A stretch of 64,000 nt of DNA from Microbotryum silenes-acaulis (taxonomy: Eukaryota; Basidiomycota; Microbotryomycetes; Microbotryales; Microbotryaceae), in the NCBI GenBank assembly GCA_003665825.1, contig QPFY01000003.1, forward strand, positions 1,736,001-1,800,000, given 5' to 3'. The notes below the pieces were generated by a model. That model was given only the letters and a program-made list of their open reading frames with translations, did no database searches and was not told the DNA's origin. Shown piece after piece: positions 35,865-47,706 of the stretch; the first letter of the stretch is position 1, and each line of letters starts with the position of its first letter. The translations under genes and the position numbers were made by a program.

Positions 35865-36498
35865 TTTGGATGCAAGACCAGGCTGAGCGCAATCCTTGCA
35901 CGTGAAAGCGCCTGCTGCTACGTCGTTCGCCTCGTCCCTGTCTACAGAAGCTGTGAAGCGTGAGATCAGAGCCGACTGCGACGCGACGCGACGCCCTTGG
36001 GATCCCAGCAAGGCAGGCTGGCAGCGAGCGAGCGGGCGCTGACTGAGCGAATGGAGTGGGCGCTGCGCTTGATCACGGCCGTCGCAGCGACGACGACTGT
36101 AGAGGCAACAAGGCGACGCACTGATGGGGGACGATCCGCAGCTGGGCAACTGACCGGCTCTGACCGGTGCTCGACTCGAGACGCGCGCGTGAGAACACGG
36201 CTGAACACACACTTAGAACAGCTTAGAACTATCATATAGAACACGGTCGGCGCGCGGTTCGGGCCGTTCGGGCCGCTTTGGCCACCAAGCTTTGGGCGGG
36301 GGCCACTCGCTTCGTTTCTCCGCGGTCGGTACCTTCCTTCGCTCCTTACTTGCGAGAGCGCGCTCACAATAGGCATCCCCCCCCACACACACACCCTTCT
36401 CACACACTCGATCAAGACGCTTCTCCTCGTTCATCTACCACCCAGTCGGGACGCGCATTCCCTCTCACCAGTCCCGAGTGATCTCCCCCCACGCCCCC
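35865..36498. other. Divergent intergenic region
   Basis: Separates the nuclease (-) and BAG-domain gene (+). Frames on both strands are Arg/Ser-rich and look accidental. A CCCACACACACACCC stretch at about 36380 lies in the likely 5' UTR of the BAG gene. Confidence 0.5.
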
Positions 36499-37329
36499 AT
36501 GCCGGAAGCGATGACGACGACCACGTCAACCTCGGCACCGGCGGCGTCGGCATCAGCTTCTTCGTCGTCATCGTTGTTCAACCCATTCAAGCGTCGAGCT
36601 CAACAAAAGGAAGGCCCGAGTTCGAGTGCAACCGAGGGAGGAGGTACATCGAGGAAATTACAACGGGCGAGAACGATGCAACAGCCACGAGCACCAGATC
36701 GACCACCACCACGAGGCGCGCCGATACGGAATCGCGCTGGTTCGGCGACAGCGACGACGGGGATGTCCTATCAGCAGGCCGACACTCCACAACGGTCAAC
36801 ACCCGCACCAAGTGTAGCAGCAACAGCAGCAGCAGCAACAACAACACCCGTACCCTTACCACGACGAACGCCCACCCCACCCCCTCCTCCCTCCTCCTCG
36901 GACCCCATCACCCAAGCCCATTCGAGCCTCACCGCCCTCCAAACCCAACTCGACCATCTCTCCGCCCACTTTGACCTCAAACCTTCCACCTTGCACTTCT
37001 CCCCTCCCTCCACCTCCAACACCGACCCAAAACTCCCCTTTGTCCCCTTTGTCCCCCAAAACGCCTCTTACCATTCCTACATCGAGGACCTGACCAAACT
37101 CTTGCTCAAACTCGACGGCATCGACTCGAATGGGGATCAAGGCGTCAGGCAACGCAGGAAAGGCTTGGTCGCCGCGATCGAGAGAGAGTTGGAGAAGGTT
37201 GAAGCGATTAAGAAGGGGGAATGGGAGAGGAGGCAAAAGGTGGAGCAAGAACTGAGCGAAAGAAAGAGCAAGGTCGACGAGATGATCAGGGGATTCAGAG
37301 GCGGTGAGCCGGCCACGACTAGTCGATGA
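36499..37329 (+). CDS. BAG-domain protein (Hsp70 nucleotide-exchange cofactor)
   Basis: One exon, 276 aa from ATG 36499 (MPEAMTTTTSTSAP). Residues about 1-140 are Ser/Thr/Ala/Pro-rich and disordered. The C-terminal third is a BAG three-helix region: AHSSLTALQTQLDHLSAHF, then VPQNASYHSYIEDLTKLLLK, LDGIDSNGDQGVRQRRKGLV and AIERELEKVEAIKKGEWERR. The LLxKLDGIxSxGDxxVRxxRKxLV pattern is the BAG signature that contacts the Hsp70 ATPase domain. No ubiquitin-like domain or membrane segment is seen, unlike yeast Snl1, so it is likely a soluble BAG protein. The 243-bp gap to the SEY1 stop is convergent. Confidence 0.8.
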   Translation: MPEAMTTTTSTSAPAASASASSSSSLFNPFKRRAQQKEGPSSSATEGGGTSRKLQRARTMQQPRAPDRPPPRGAPIRNRAGSATATTGMSYQQADTPQRSTPAPSVAATAAAATTTPVPLPRRTPTPPPPPSSSDPITQAHSSLTALQTQLDHLSAHFDLKPSTLHFSPPSTSNTDPKLPFVPFVPQNASYHSYIEDLTKLLLKLDGIDSNGDQGVRQRRKGLVAAIERELEKVEAIKKGEWERRQKVEQELSERKSKVDEMIRGFRGGEPATTSR

Positions 37330-37572
37330 TATTATGTTCCGAGGCTCGCTCTTTTTGTGTCAGTCATAGATGGTTCAGGCTGTTTTATTAGACTAGACGC
37401 TGTGTGTATAATAGGTTTTATTCACCTCTCACCTTTCTCCCTGGAGAGAACCCATTCGCGAGCGAGCCAAGCTTCAGATGCCACACTCCCGAACCCGTCG
37501 GTTTCAATTACAAAAGATGAGGGGGAACAGGACCGCACCAGCGAACGCACACAAAAGAAGATCGCCCCCCTT

Positions 37573-40500
37573 TCACTCGCTCTTGCTCTTCTCATGCCCA
37601 CCCGCCACCGTCCCACTCGGCGTCGACTCCATCGACTTCAATTCAAACACTTCCCCATCCTCCTGAGCCGCAACTTTGCTCGCCGGAACAGCGACCCGTT
37701 GTTGATGTTGATGTTGACGATGCGCATGCGCCTCGGGCGTTTGGTTGACAAAGTAGTTGTGCAACTGATCATTGACCGTCTTGGCGACTTCGTTCGACAC
37801 ACCTTTGGCCAAAGCGAAAACGGGCCCGGCCATCCCAAGATGAATGGTAACGTACGCCGCACTGGCTGCGAGTAGAAGCATGGTAAAGTAGACGGGACTT
37901 CGAAGTACGGCGATGAATTCGTTCCATCCCAAGACAGCGAGGACGGCGTACATCCATACGGGGATCTGTGAGATCGATGACACCATCGAGCGTTTGGCTT
38001 CGAGGTAATACGCGTCTGCTTCCCTTCTGAAGCGAGATGACAAAGCCTCGGCTTGGGCTTCACGAAGGATCGTCAACGAGCTTTCAAAATCGAACTCTTC
38101 GTCCCCTGCGTTGTTGAGCGGCGTCGAGTCCGAAGGGAGTACGAAAGCGTTCTTCTCGTCCAAAGGAGAGATCTTGGTGTACAAAGGGATCAACCCCAAG
38201 ACCTCGTCCTTGGCTCGCTTGAAGATGCTATCGATGTCGTCTTCGGGTCTCCAAACGCGCGGAGTGCCTTCGTCATCGTAGCGGAAACGCTCTTCAAACA
38301 CGAGCTTGAGCTTGACGAGAAGGACCGATTCGGCGGTCTGTTCGTCGATCTTGGCTCGAAGGGCGAGCCACGCACGTTGGCGGAGGAGAGTCAGCGCCGT
38401 CTCGTTCTCTTCGGGGGTGCAGTTGAAGCCTAGGTAGAAGAGAAGGTGTTGGAAGCGTCAGTTCCGGCTCTCTGCAGTCACAATAAATTCCATGAAGCAC
38501 GACTCACTCGTGGCTTTGCGGGTATACGTCTCCTCGGCCTTGTCGAGCGCCTTCCTGAATGCGGACAAGACCTTGTCCCACATGTCCGGCGAGGGCTTGT
38601 TCAAGCTCATTTCGACCGTCTCCGAGATCTGGCTCTTAAATTTGCGCTAACAGTTCGATCGAGAGTGTATACCACACGTCAGCTCAATCCCCGAGCACCA
38701 ATCAGCACCCGCAATAGTCGCTCGCACTTACCTCAATGTTGGCAATCATCTTCTTGGTTTCTTCGGCCCTCAACAGATCCGCAATCGCGACCATATCCTC
38801 CTTCAACTGCATTTCCGTCTCCGTCGCGGACCACTCCGTCTCGTCCAACAAGACCTCCTTCGAACCTTTCTCAAAATCCTTCTCCGCCTCCTTCGTCGTC
38901 CCTTCAACGACCTTTGCGAAATCGTAGCCTTCGACTTTAAGTCGTTCTTGGACCTTCTTCCTAAAATCCTTCAAGACGATCTTGTGCAAATTCTTGAGGT
39001 GCGCTTGAACGAAGGGTAATAAAGCGGTGTTGAGCTTGTCCAATAATTCGCCGCGCTTGCGACCGTATACACCCGCATGGTACCTCGAAGCAGCAGTATC
39101 GAAACTCTCCAACGCGACGGACCGAACGGTCTGCATCCCTTTACCCAACCCAGGGACCAGTGTCCCCGGCGCACTCGAGACGAAGGCCTTTGACGCATCG
39201 ACAAAGACGACGAATGCGCCGTTCGCGATTTCGTCGCACCGGAATTGAGCAAGCAGCTCTTGTTGCGTCGGCAGATCAAGGTCTTTGTTCGTCACGACCG
39301 CGTCCCAGATCGTCGACATGTACTGTGACACACCGTCGGCGGGGATGCGTTTGTGGTATTTGGGGTGGAAGACGTAGTCCGGATGCGAAGGGTCGACGAA
39401 CCGTTTGCGCAGGTTTTTGACTTCGGCTTCGAACACTTCGGGTTGTAAGAGTTTGTGAGGTAGCGTCACGAAAGCAAGGTCGAAAAAGTGTGTGATTTGC
39501 GAAGATTCTAGACCCTCGGGTTTGGAGAGCCCGTCCCAGAGGCGGTTCAGGTCGGCGGTGAGCGTGTTGCGCAGGTTCTCGAGCGGGGTCGCTCCGATGT
39601 GGTCGCGGATGACGAAAAGAAGGAGGGTCTTGTCTTGAGAGCTGTGATTCAAAAAACGCGTAATTGGATCACGAGTTCGTGGTGCGAGAATCTTCGTTGG
39701 AACCACTCACGCTCCGGCGGTCTTTCCCTTCTCCTTGGCGGCGAGGAACAAGCCGAGGTTGACCTCAAAGACGGTCTTGAGCAAACCCATGTTGGCGCCT
39801 TGGTACAACCCAACCTGGTGTTCCCAAATGTTGACGATCAAGACCTCGGTCACGGCCATGGAGAAGAGTGCCGATTTGCGTTCAAAGTCCTTAGGGGATT
39901 TAGACGATGTTCGGAGATTGGGTCAGAACATGATCAGATTGACTTCTCCCAGATGTCTGCCACTGACCTGATCCTCTCCACGTTCTCGTCCATCTGTGCC
40001 TTCGACGTCCATCACCAGCACGGGCACGTCTTGGCCCTTGGACATCCAAATGCCTGTAGGCCAGCTCGAAACACTTTCAGAACCCCACGGCGAAGCTGCC
40101 CAGTAGTCAATTGAGCCTGCACGAGCCTACCTTTGGTCGTCTGTCGGCGTTCCGATTCGTTCATGACGTCGAATTTGGTGCCGAACAAGCGATTGAGCAA
40201 AGTACCTGAGAACAAGATCGGGATCGTTAGGGATGAGGTCCGTTCCGGAACCTGAATCACCCCGTCTCGGACTGACTCTTGCCCGTCGATTGACTACCAA
40301 ATACGGCGACGACATCGTAGGCGAAACCTTTGTCGGCCAATTCCCAGTCCGCCATGTGGGAGTTGAGCTGGTCGCTGTAGAAAGAGAATACGATCATCGA
40401 GGAAGAGCTTAGCTTGCGTTGCTCCGGGCCGGGGGAGGGTTCTTCGCGCTGAGAACGGCCACAAGAGAAAGAGTGTACGCACGTAAAGTTCTGGTTCTCG

Positions 40501-41037
40501 TCAACTGCGAGCATGGAATCCAGGACGACGGAGGGTCAGCAAGAGAAAGCTTTGCTCGGTAGGTCTGAGGACCGGCGGCGACGTGGCCCCCTCTCGCGGG
40601 GAGGCGAGGTCTACGTCGGCGGGGTGACGAACAGCCACCGTCCGGAAGAGCAAGGACAGCTTCATACTGTAGCCCAGGTGAGGCTCGGAGTCCCTGCTCC
40701 TGCACCTGCTCTCCACGCCCCAAACTGCGCAACCCGCTGTCCTGATCGGGGCTCGTTGACTGAACCGCCACCGAATCGCCGCTCCTAGACCTTACGTACC
40801 AACCTGCAACTTGGCATCCATAGCCGCGTTCCCGTTCGACTTCGACGTCTTCGTTACCGTGACACCTGTAGCAGGCGCTGATGCGGATGCGGATGCGGAA
40901 GTAGAAGTAGTCGCCCCCGTATCCGTGCTCAGCACCTCCTTCTTGACCTCGTTCGAAGACCCCGCCAAAGCCGACTTGAGCGGTTCCTGATCCGGGTTCA
41001 TTAGAGCATCTGCGACGATATCAAGCGTTTGATTCAT
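37573..41037 (-). CDS. SEY1: ER-fusion dynamin-like GTPase Sey1
   Basis: Atlastin-like GTPase that fuses ER tubules. Exon 1 (40800-41037, [17 protein letters not shown]...) ends in GTT G. A 22-nt microexon (40483-40504) gives VDENQNFT. The next exon starts at 40374 with [20 protein letters not shown]. The P-loop GSQSTGKS is split by an intron and continues TLLNRLFGT. The G3 region reads [16 protein letters not shown]. The RD-containing block [18 protein letters not shown] and a long helical bundle (38702-39650) follow. The last large exon (37573-38301) has [17 protein letters not shown] and a paired membrane hairpin ([36 protein letters not shown]). A C-terminal amphipathic part ends EKSKSE. 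This matches full-length RHD3/Sey1 architecture. Middle exon borders were not all fixed. Confidence 0.92.
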
Positions 41038-41422
41038 AGTCGGTTGAATTTGCGCTCTGAAAGGGGTGGAGAGAAGAGCAATCCCAAGGACGGCGCCGGC
41101 ACAAGCAAGTGGGTCGATCGTCGGTCTGGGAAACGGCAATGACGCGCGCCACCAAAAAGTCACATGTCAGACCGCCCGAGTTGAGCTCGGACCCCCTCCC
41201 CCAGTTTGCCACAGGCTCCGTGGTGGGTTTTGCCAGTTGCTCACGGAGATGGGTCTTATCTTCATGAGGATGGTCTCAAAGCTGACGATATTGTATGATT
41301 ATATAATGCCTATGTTTAAAGATCTAGTAATGGTACAGTGCTCCGTTCTTTGTCCTGCGCCATCCGGTGCCTCCTCATTTTGCAAATTCTTTCTTCGGGC
41401 CCGGTGGGCTCGACCCGAATTT

Positions 41423-42854
41423 TTACGCAACGACCTTGACGACGACCTTGCCCTTGGCCCTGATCAGAATGAGAGAAAGAAAAATATTCAGTACACGGGA
41501 CTCGTTGGCAGGCTCAGCGTGAGATTGGGGCTCACCTCGAACTCATCTGCCTCTCGTAGGCCTTGAGCGCGTCACCGAACGAGTGCACGGAATCGACCAT
41601 CGGCTTGAGCGAGCCTGTCAAACAAGGTCAAATAAAGCACAGTCAGCAACTATTTCGGGTAGACAATTCCGCCCTTCGCCTCAAACTCACCATCCTTGAA
41701 GAGCTCGGCAGCCTGCTTCAGCTCGGGCACCATCTTCTCCGCGGGCAGCCCGGCGAAGCGGTACTTCCTCGGTGTGCCACCCAAGATCCTCGGCCACGCC
41801 ATGCGGTACAAGATGCTCGAAACGCTACCGATCGTGCTCATGACTGTTCCTGTCATATGAGGTCCGGCGATGTCGATGTAACCCGGTCCGTCGGCTTTGA
41901 GGAATTTGGGGCTATCCTTGTGCAAGTCGATGCCGACGGTATCAAAGATGAGGTCGAACGGTTTCGACGAGTAGCGCTTAGTCAGTTCTTGCGCGAGGTC
42001 GACTTGGCGGTAGTTGATCACTTCGTTGGGCTTGAGCGATTCGACGTAAGACAAGGAAGCATCCGAACAGGTCGTGACGACGAAAGCGCCGAGGAGACGA
42101 GCGATCTGCACGGCGTAGCCGCCGACTCCACCCGATCCACCGTTGATGAAGACGCGCTTCTGTTCGCCATCTTGATCCTTCTTGAGACCACCGAGATGAC
42201 CAAGGACGTACCACGCCGTCAAACCGGCAAGAGGGAACGAAGCAGCTTCCTCGAACGAAATGTTGTCCGGCTTCTTGACGAGCAAGTCATGGTCGATGAC
42301 GGCATATTCGGCCAAGACACCTCCGCCGGTCTTGAAGATGTCGCCATAAGGAATTTGACCAAAGACGGCGTCGCCCAAGGCGAATCCGCTGCCTTCGAGG
42401 TTGCCTCCCGCGATTGTACCGGCGAGGTCGGCTTCAGGGACCGAAGGTACTTTTTGTAGAGCCGAGATGGGGAAGACACCCATCCCTTTCCATGCGATGG
42501 CTGTGAAATAGGAAACAATACCACGAGGGTCAGTATATGCAAGGTCCGCCGGCACATAAAGCTCCTCCAGTCCAGGCCAGGCGGACGACCAAGAAGACGT
42601 CATCTACGTTGAACCGCTTCCCCAGGACTTTCCGCGGAGTCCGTTTTGGCGATCGCAGCCTTCCACCCGGGTATAATCACACTGACTAGTAAGCGCAGGA
42701 GGTCAAACTCACGATTGAGAGACGCGGCATGGATCTTGATGAGCACTTGCTTGCCCTTGGGGACCGGTTTGGGCCAATCCTCGACCTTGCGCAGGACGTC
42801 CGAGGGTGCTCCCTTCTTCTTGAAGACCCATGCTTGCATCGTTTCAGAAGACAT
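41423..42854 (-). CDS. Zinc-binding-dehydrogenase-like quinone oxidoreductase (MDR superfamily)
   Basis: NADPH-dependent reductase of the medium-chain dehydrogenase superfamily. The start at 42854 gives MSSETMQAWVFKKKGAPSDV and KVEDWPKPVPKGKQVLIK, then IHAASLN before an intron. The main exon (from about 42500 to 41690) carries the GroES-like part (GSGFALGDAVFGQIPYGD, GGVLAEYAVIDHDLLVKKP, EEAASFPLAGLTAWYVL) and the Rossmann motif FINGGSGGVGGYAVQIARLL. Two short 3' exons give SLKPMVDSVHSFGDALKAYE and a terminal AKGKVVVKVVA. No structural-zinc cysteine cluster is seen, consistent with the QOR/zeta-crystallin branch. The substrate is unknown. Exon ends were inferred from GTGAGT/AG sites and family continuity. 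Confidence 0.8.
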
Positions 42855-43979
42855 GGTCGAGTGGGAAGAGGTTAATGGGCGAGATGGGGTGTGATGCAAG
42901 GGCGGGAGGTAGTGCTTGGGGAGGAGCTGCGACGAGTATGAGTTATAAAGGGGAGAAGAGAGAAAGACAAGGACTCGAGCTTGGTGAACGATTCGTCATT
43001 CGGGCCAGCGAGATTCGCGCTTGCGCCAGCTTGCGCCTGACGCTCTCGGACATCCGCGGGCGCGGGTGAGTCAACCTTCGGAGACAACGACGGGCCCGGG
43101 TCAGCCCGATAGCCGAAGTTGATCACTTCCTATGCGAGTTCGTAACTTGGCGATTCACCGGTATATTCTTTCCAGAGAGCGAGCCCTCCTTACTTACGCA
43201 ACCTGAAAGCCTTCCCCTTGTTCCTGCTCGGACCTCAGCTGGCAGTCGCAGTGGCAAACGGTATCGGTGTGGTTTCTCAGGGAGCAGCAATCGTGTTGCC
43301 GAACGTCCAATCGAGTCGCTTACTTGATCACGACGGAGTGCCAGCGTATAAGTCTGGAGTATCAGATCCGATTCCTCTCCGACCAGTCTCTTGCTTCAAT
43401 TTCAAGTCCGAGGTAGTACCCGCCTGGAGCTCCGCATCAGCTTTTGAAGACAGGATTTTTCACTCGCGCGAATTCGCTGCAGTGGGCTTTTTGGTCAACC
43501 GCAACATATGTTGTAGACAAGGACGAGGAATATTGACTGTGCAGTAGGAACCACATGAAGCGATGGTTTGCCGTTGACCTGCCTTGTCAAGCAGATTCGG
43601 CCGCCACATTGACTGGAAGCTTGAAGTCCCGCAGCCGCTGAGGCCTGAGCGCTGCTGCCAGAGACTGACAGACTGAGCCGGTCTGAGCGCCAGTGAGCGC
43701 CGCGGGCTACGAAAGTCCGAGCGGCGCCATGCCCAACACACGCCGGTTCATTCTCGACCACACCACCCTCGCATCCTACGGTCATTGTTTCATCGGCTCG
43801 CTCGACAAAGAGTAGCTGAGACCAGGAGTGCATCGAAAGCACCATAGCACCGTCACACCTTCTGACCCGACTACCCTCGTGACCTCGCTCGTTCCGTTCC
43901 CTCACCGTAGCGCTGATCATCGTCCTCGCACTCACTCATCTCTGCACACGCCCCAACTTCCCTCCAACGACTGGTAACG
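42855..43979. other. Intergenic region, no gene seen
   Basis: Between the oxidoreductase (-) and SNU66 (+), 1.1 kb. A 109-codon plus-strand frame at 43218-43547 and a minus frame at 43495-43935 have no domain, splice context or bias support. I searched by eye for tRNA A/B boxes and saw none. Confidence 0.5.
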
Positions 43980-46831
43980 ATGGCTGAAGCATCAGGAGAT
44001 AAGCAATGGAAAGAGTCCATCTCTCTCGAAGAGACAAAGTAAGTCTACCCTACCCTGCACGAGCGCTCCACCGGGATGAGTGACAGCTCGCTGACTTGGG
44101 ATTCCGACCTTCACTCTTGTTCCTGATTCCTCACTTCCTGCCCTCCGTCAACTACTTGGCTTCGACTCGTCCGCAGTAAGATTCGTATCTCCCTCGGTCT
44201 GAAACCCATCTCGGATGCCCCCTCCAAAGCCGCAACGGCGGACAAGCTCGCCGCGGACAACTTCGCCTCTGCTCAATCCGCCTTGGCCCAACAACGCGAT
44301 GCCAAAGCCCAGCAAGACCGCATCGACAAAGCACGCAACCTTCGAGAACGAGCGAAGCGACTCGTGGGAATGGGTTTAGGCGAGGTCGAACCCAAGATGG
44401 AGGGGGAGAGTAGCTCGTCGAGCGGTGGGGCCAAAGATTGGGTCAAGTTGCAGAAGAAGAGGGCCAAAGAGTTGGCGGCCAAGAGGGAGAAGGACTTGTT
44501 GGAGGAGGAGAAGAGGGCTACGGAGGAGAGCAAGAGGAATAGGTATGGCGAGGAGGACCTCAAGGGGCTCAAGGTCGCGCATGGGATGGATGATTTGGAG
44601 GAGGGCGACGAGGCTGTTTTGACGCTTGTCGATCGAGGCGTGCTCGAGGACGATGGTGAGTTGGCAAGTTGATTCATCACGCTAATCCCAGAGCTGACAG
44701 ATTAGGTATACACAAAAAACAGACGACGAGCTGCAAAACGTCAACATGGCCGAGAACCTCAAAACGGCCGAGGCGCTCAAGCTCAAAAAGAAGGGCAAGC
44801 AAGCTGGCCAATACACGGGCTACGATGACGACGAGTTCAACGAGAACGCTGCGAGTGGCCCGAGCACGAAGAGTGTGCTTGCCAAGTATGACGATGAGGA
44901 GCAGGAGGAAGGGTTCCGGCTCGGTTCGGCCCCGGCCCCTCGAGCTGCAAAAGGCAATGGGATGGAAGGTGCGAGTGGGTCCGGTGCCGGCGATGCAGAT
45001 GGGAAGGAGAGGGTCAAGTTGTCGATGGACTACACCAAGTCTTTCAACTCGGACTATCTGCAAGAAGGTGAGGTCGGGTTCAAGGTCAAGAAGAAGAAGA
45101 AGCGACCGCAGGCGACCCGAACAACGGGCGCGTTGCTTGGTGCCGAAGAGACGGCAACGAATGGTGACGCGACGGGCATGGACGTTGATCAGCCTTCGAT
45201 TCAGACTCGGGAGGTAGAGCGACAGAACCTTGATTCGACGAACTTGATTGATGACGACGATTTGCAAGCATCGCTGGCGAGGCAACGACGCGAAGCCAAC
45301 AAGAAACGGATTCAGGAACTGAAGAAACGCGCGGCCGACAGGGCACTTATAAAGGAAGAAGAAGGGGAGGAAGAGATGGATGTCAAGGCCGAGAGTGGCG
45401 ATGAGGGGATGGGTGGGGGTGGTGGAGGAGGAGGAGCCGATGAGCTTGTCCTCGACGACACGAGCACTTTTGTACGCAACATCACTCTGGCGGCGGCCGA
45501 ACGTGCCTTATCGACGAACGGCGCGGTCAAGAAGGAACCAAACGCGACTTCGACTGCGCCGGCCGCTGCGACGGCAGCCTCACCTGCTGGCCCTCAAGTC
45601 AAAGCCGAACCCGTGGACGAGCCCCTCTCGCTACTCGATACGGCGCCGCCCCAAGCCGGACCTTCATTCAGTCGATTGACGGCGGCGCAAATGAGCGGAT
45701 GGGGAGAAGCACGCGAAGACGGCGAAGAGTCGGACGATGGCGAGGACGCGCAGATGCGCGACCTCTACGACGATCGCAACGACCGTGGACGATCCACCTC
45801 GATCAAGCCTGATAGTGACGTCGGTCACGACGACGATGATTTCGGAACCTCGGGCGAAAAGCTCTACTCGCAAGGTCTGGCGGGGACGTTGGCTATTTTG
45901 AAAAAGACGGGTGCGATCGTGCCTCGGACACCGGAGGAGATCGAGCGGGATCGAAAAGTCAAAGCCGACGCGTTGTGGATTGCCAAGTTACGCCAGAGGG
46001 ATGCCGAACGCGAGGCGGAGAAGCTAGCTTCCAAAGCTGCAGGCTCGAGCAAGACGCAACAGCAGCGCGAGTACGAGAACAGATTGAGGGATCAGCGCGA
46101 GGCGCAGGAGACGCTCGATCGCTTCAAGGAGTACAAGCCTAATGTCAAGCTGATGTATCACGATGAGTTTGGTCGCGATCAGACTAAGAAGGAGGTGAGC
46201 TCGTGTATTTGTCTAACTGCAAAGAGATTGGGAGACTGACTAAGGTGGTTGTCCTACCCCTCAGGCATGGAAGCAATTGTCGCACTCATTTCACGGCAAG
46301 ACGAACGGTGCCAAGAACACGGAGCGGAGGCTGCGCAAGATCGAGAACGAGCGCAAGGCCGCGGCTATGGCCGCAGGCGATACTCCAACTGGATCAGCAT
46401 CGGCATTCGCTGCTCGAGCAGAACGTACAGGATCTGCGACGATGATCCTCTCGGTCGGTAACAAGGGATCAGCGCCGATGCAGGAGGAGATGCTCGGACC
46501 CAACTCGCTGACCAAGAAGCGGAAACCGACGACCACGAACGGCAAGGCCGCTGCTGCTGGTTCCAGCTCGTCAACCAAAGGTGCTCGAGGCTCGACGCCG
46601 AGCGGGTCGGATGCGGTCATCAAAGACATTCCGATGCGGGCGATCCCGATCGGGAGGGACGAGTCGTCGAGACCTCGGGCTGGGTTTGCGCCAGTACGTG
46701 GGTTCACCACTGGATCGAACGTGGAAGGTGGAGCAGGTGGCGCGGAGAGGTTCTTGCCTATTGCGGTCAAGAGGAAAGCACAACAGGACGCGTCGGGGCC
46801 TCCGAATGGGAAGAGTCAGAGGACGGAGTAG
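43980..46831 (+). CDS. SNU66: U4/U6.U5 tri-snRNP protein Snu66 (SART1 family)
   Basis: Spliceosomal tri-snRNP component. Exons 43980-44038, 44177-44655, 44723-46194 and 46265-46831 join in frame to 858 aa. The N-terminus (WKESISLEETNKIRISLGLKP) is the hallmark SART-1 start and includes a Hub1-interaction-like motif region. Next come charged coiled-coil segments (QQDRIDKARNLRERAKRLVG) and a poly-Glu/Asp middle with AEEA-type repeats. SART1 blocks follow: DELQNVNMAENLKTAEALKL, YSQGLAGTLAILKKTGAIV, VKLMYHDEFGRDQTKKE and AWKQLSHSFHGKTNGAKNTE. The tail is basic and disordered. All splice junctions are GT-AG with short introns. Confidence 0.92.
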
Positions 46832-47706
46832 ATGCTTTCAGGGGTGAGAAAGGAACTAGCGGGGCTGCTGAGGAGCTAGGACGGCTTTGTAATCCCATTG
46901 CGACGTCATGAACCGTCCACATCAGCAGATGAAGAGTCGCAGTGTCTCGTTCCTGATTTTCGCAAACATTGAAACTATGTACACTGAATCGGAGGTCAAA
47001 CTGCCTGTTGATCCCAGCTGGAGACACGCTCGTCGCCCGTCGCCCTTCGCCCGTCGCCCGCATTACCAGGCTATATAGTGGGCATTTCACGTCACGTATT
47101 CCTGGTGTTTCATGTGGCTTCCTCACGCTTGGAACGATACAACTGTTGCTGGACTAAGAAGGACGTTCCTGCCAACAAGTTATTCTGGCTCCCACTGCCC
47201 ATCTGGCCCCTTTAAGATCGGTCAGCCATTCACTGACGGCGTTCGAAGCTCGATTGCGTCTGCTGGTGATAGTAGCCAGGACAACAGAATCGGGACGCGC
47301 GCTCTTGCCTCCTCGTCTCTTCCCTCCGACTTCGGGTCTCGCCTGACACCTGCACGATCCTGAAACTCCTCCGACCCACCATCATCACACGCTTCTGAAT
47401 CTCTCCTGCGCGGAACGGACCAGACGCACGGAGCTGCCATCGCCCCTCGTGGCATGGGCGCGACTCGGCGAAGTCCGGCGCGCCGGGGCGTTGATGACTC
47501 GGACTTCTCGGTCAGTCCCCAACTGCCCAACAGGTGGCGCCGACGCACGGCGTGCTGCGCCTGCCTGCTGCAGTGCTCGTCCGGGCCGGCTGACGCGTTG
47601 TGCGTTACCCGCCTTGTAGACCAGCATGATTCACCCAGGTGCAAGATCGGTGCAGCCACGACTCATTAAGTCAGTACAACGCGTCCCGAAACTATGAAGG
47701 ACTTTC
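46832..47706. other. Intergenic region, no gene seen
   Basis: Holds the SNU66 3' UTR and the promoter of the BCAS3-like gene. A CGTCGCCCGTCGCCCTTCGC-type tandem stretch at about 47034-47060 is a short degenerate repeat. A 145-codon minus-strand frame at 47222-47659 has no recognisable features. Confidence 0.45.
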
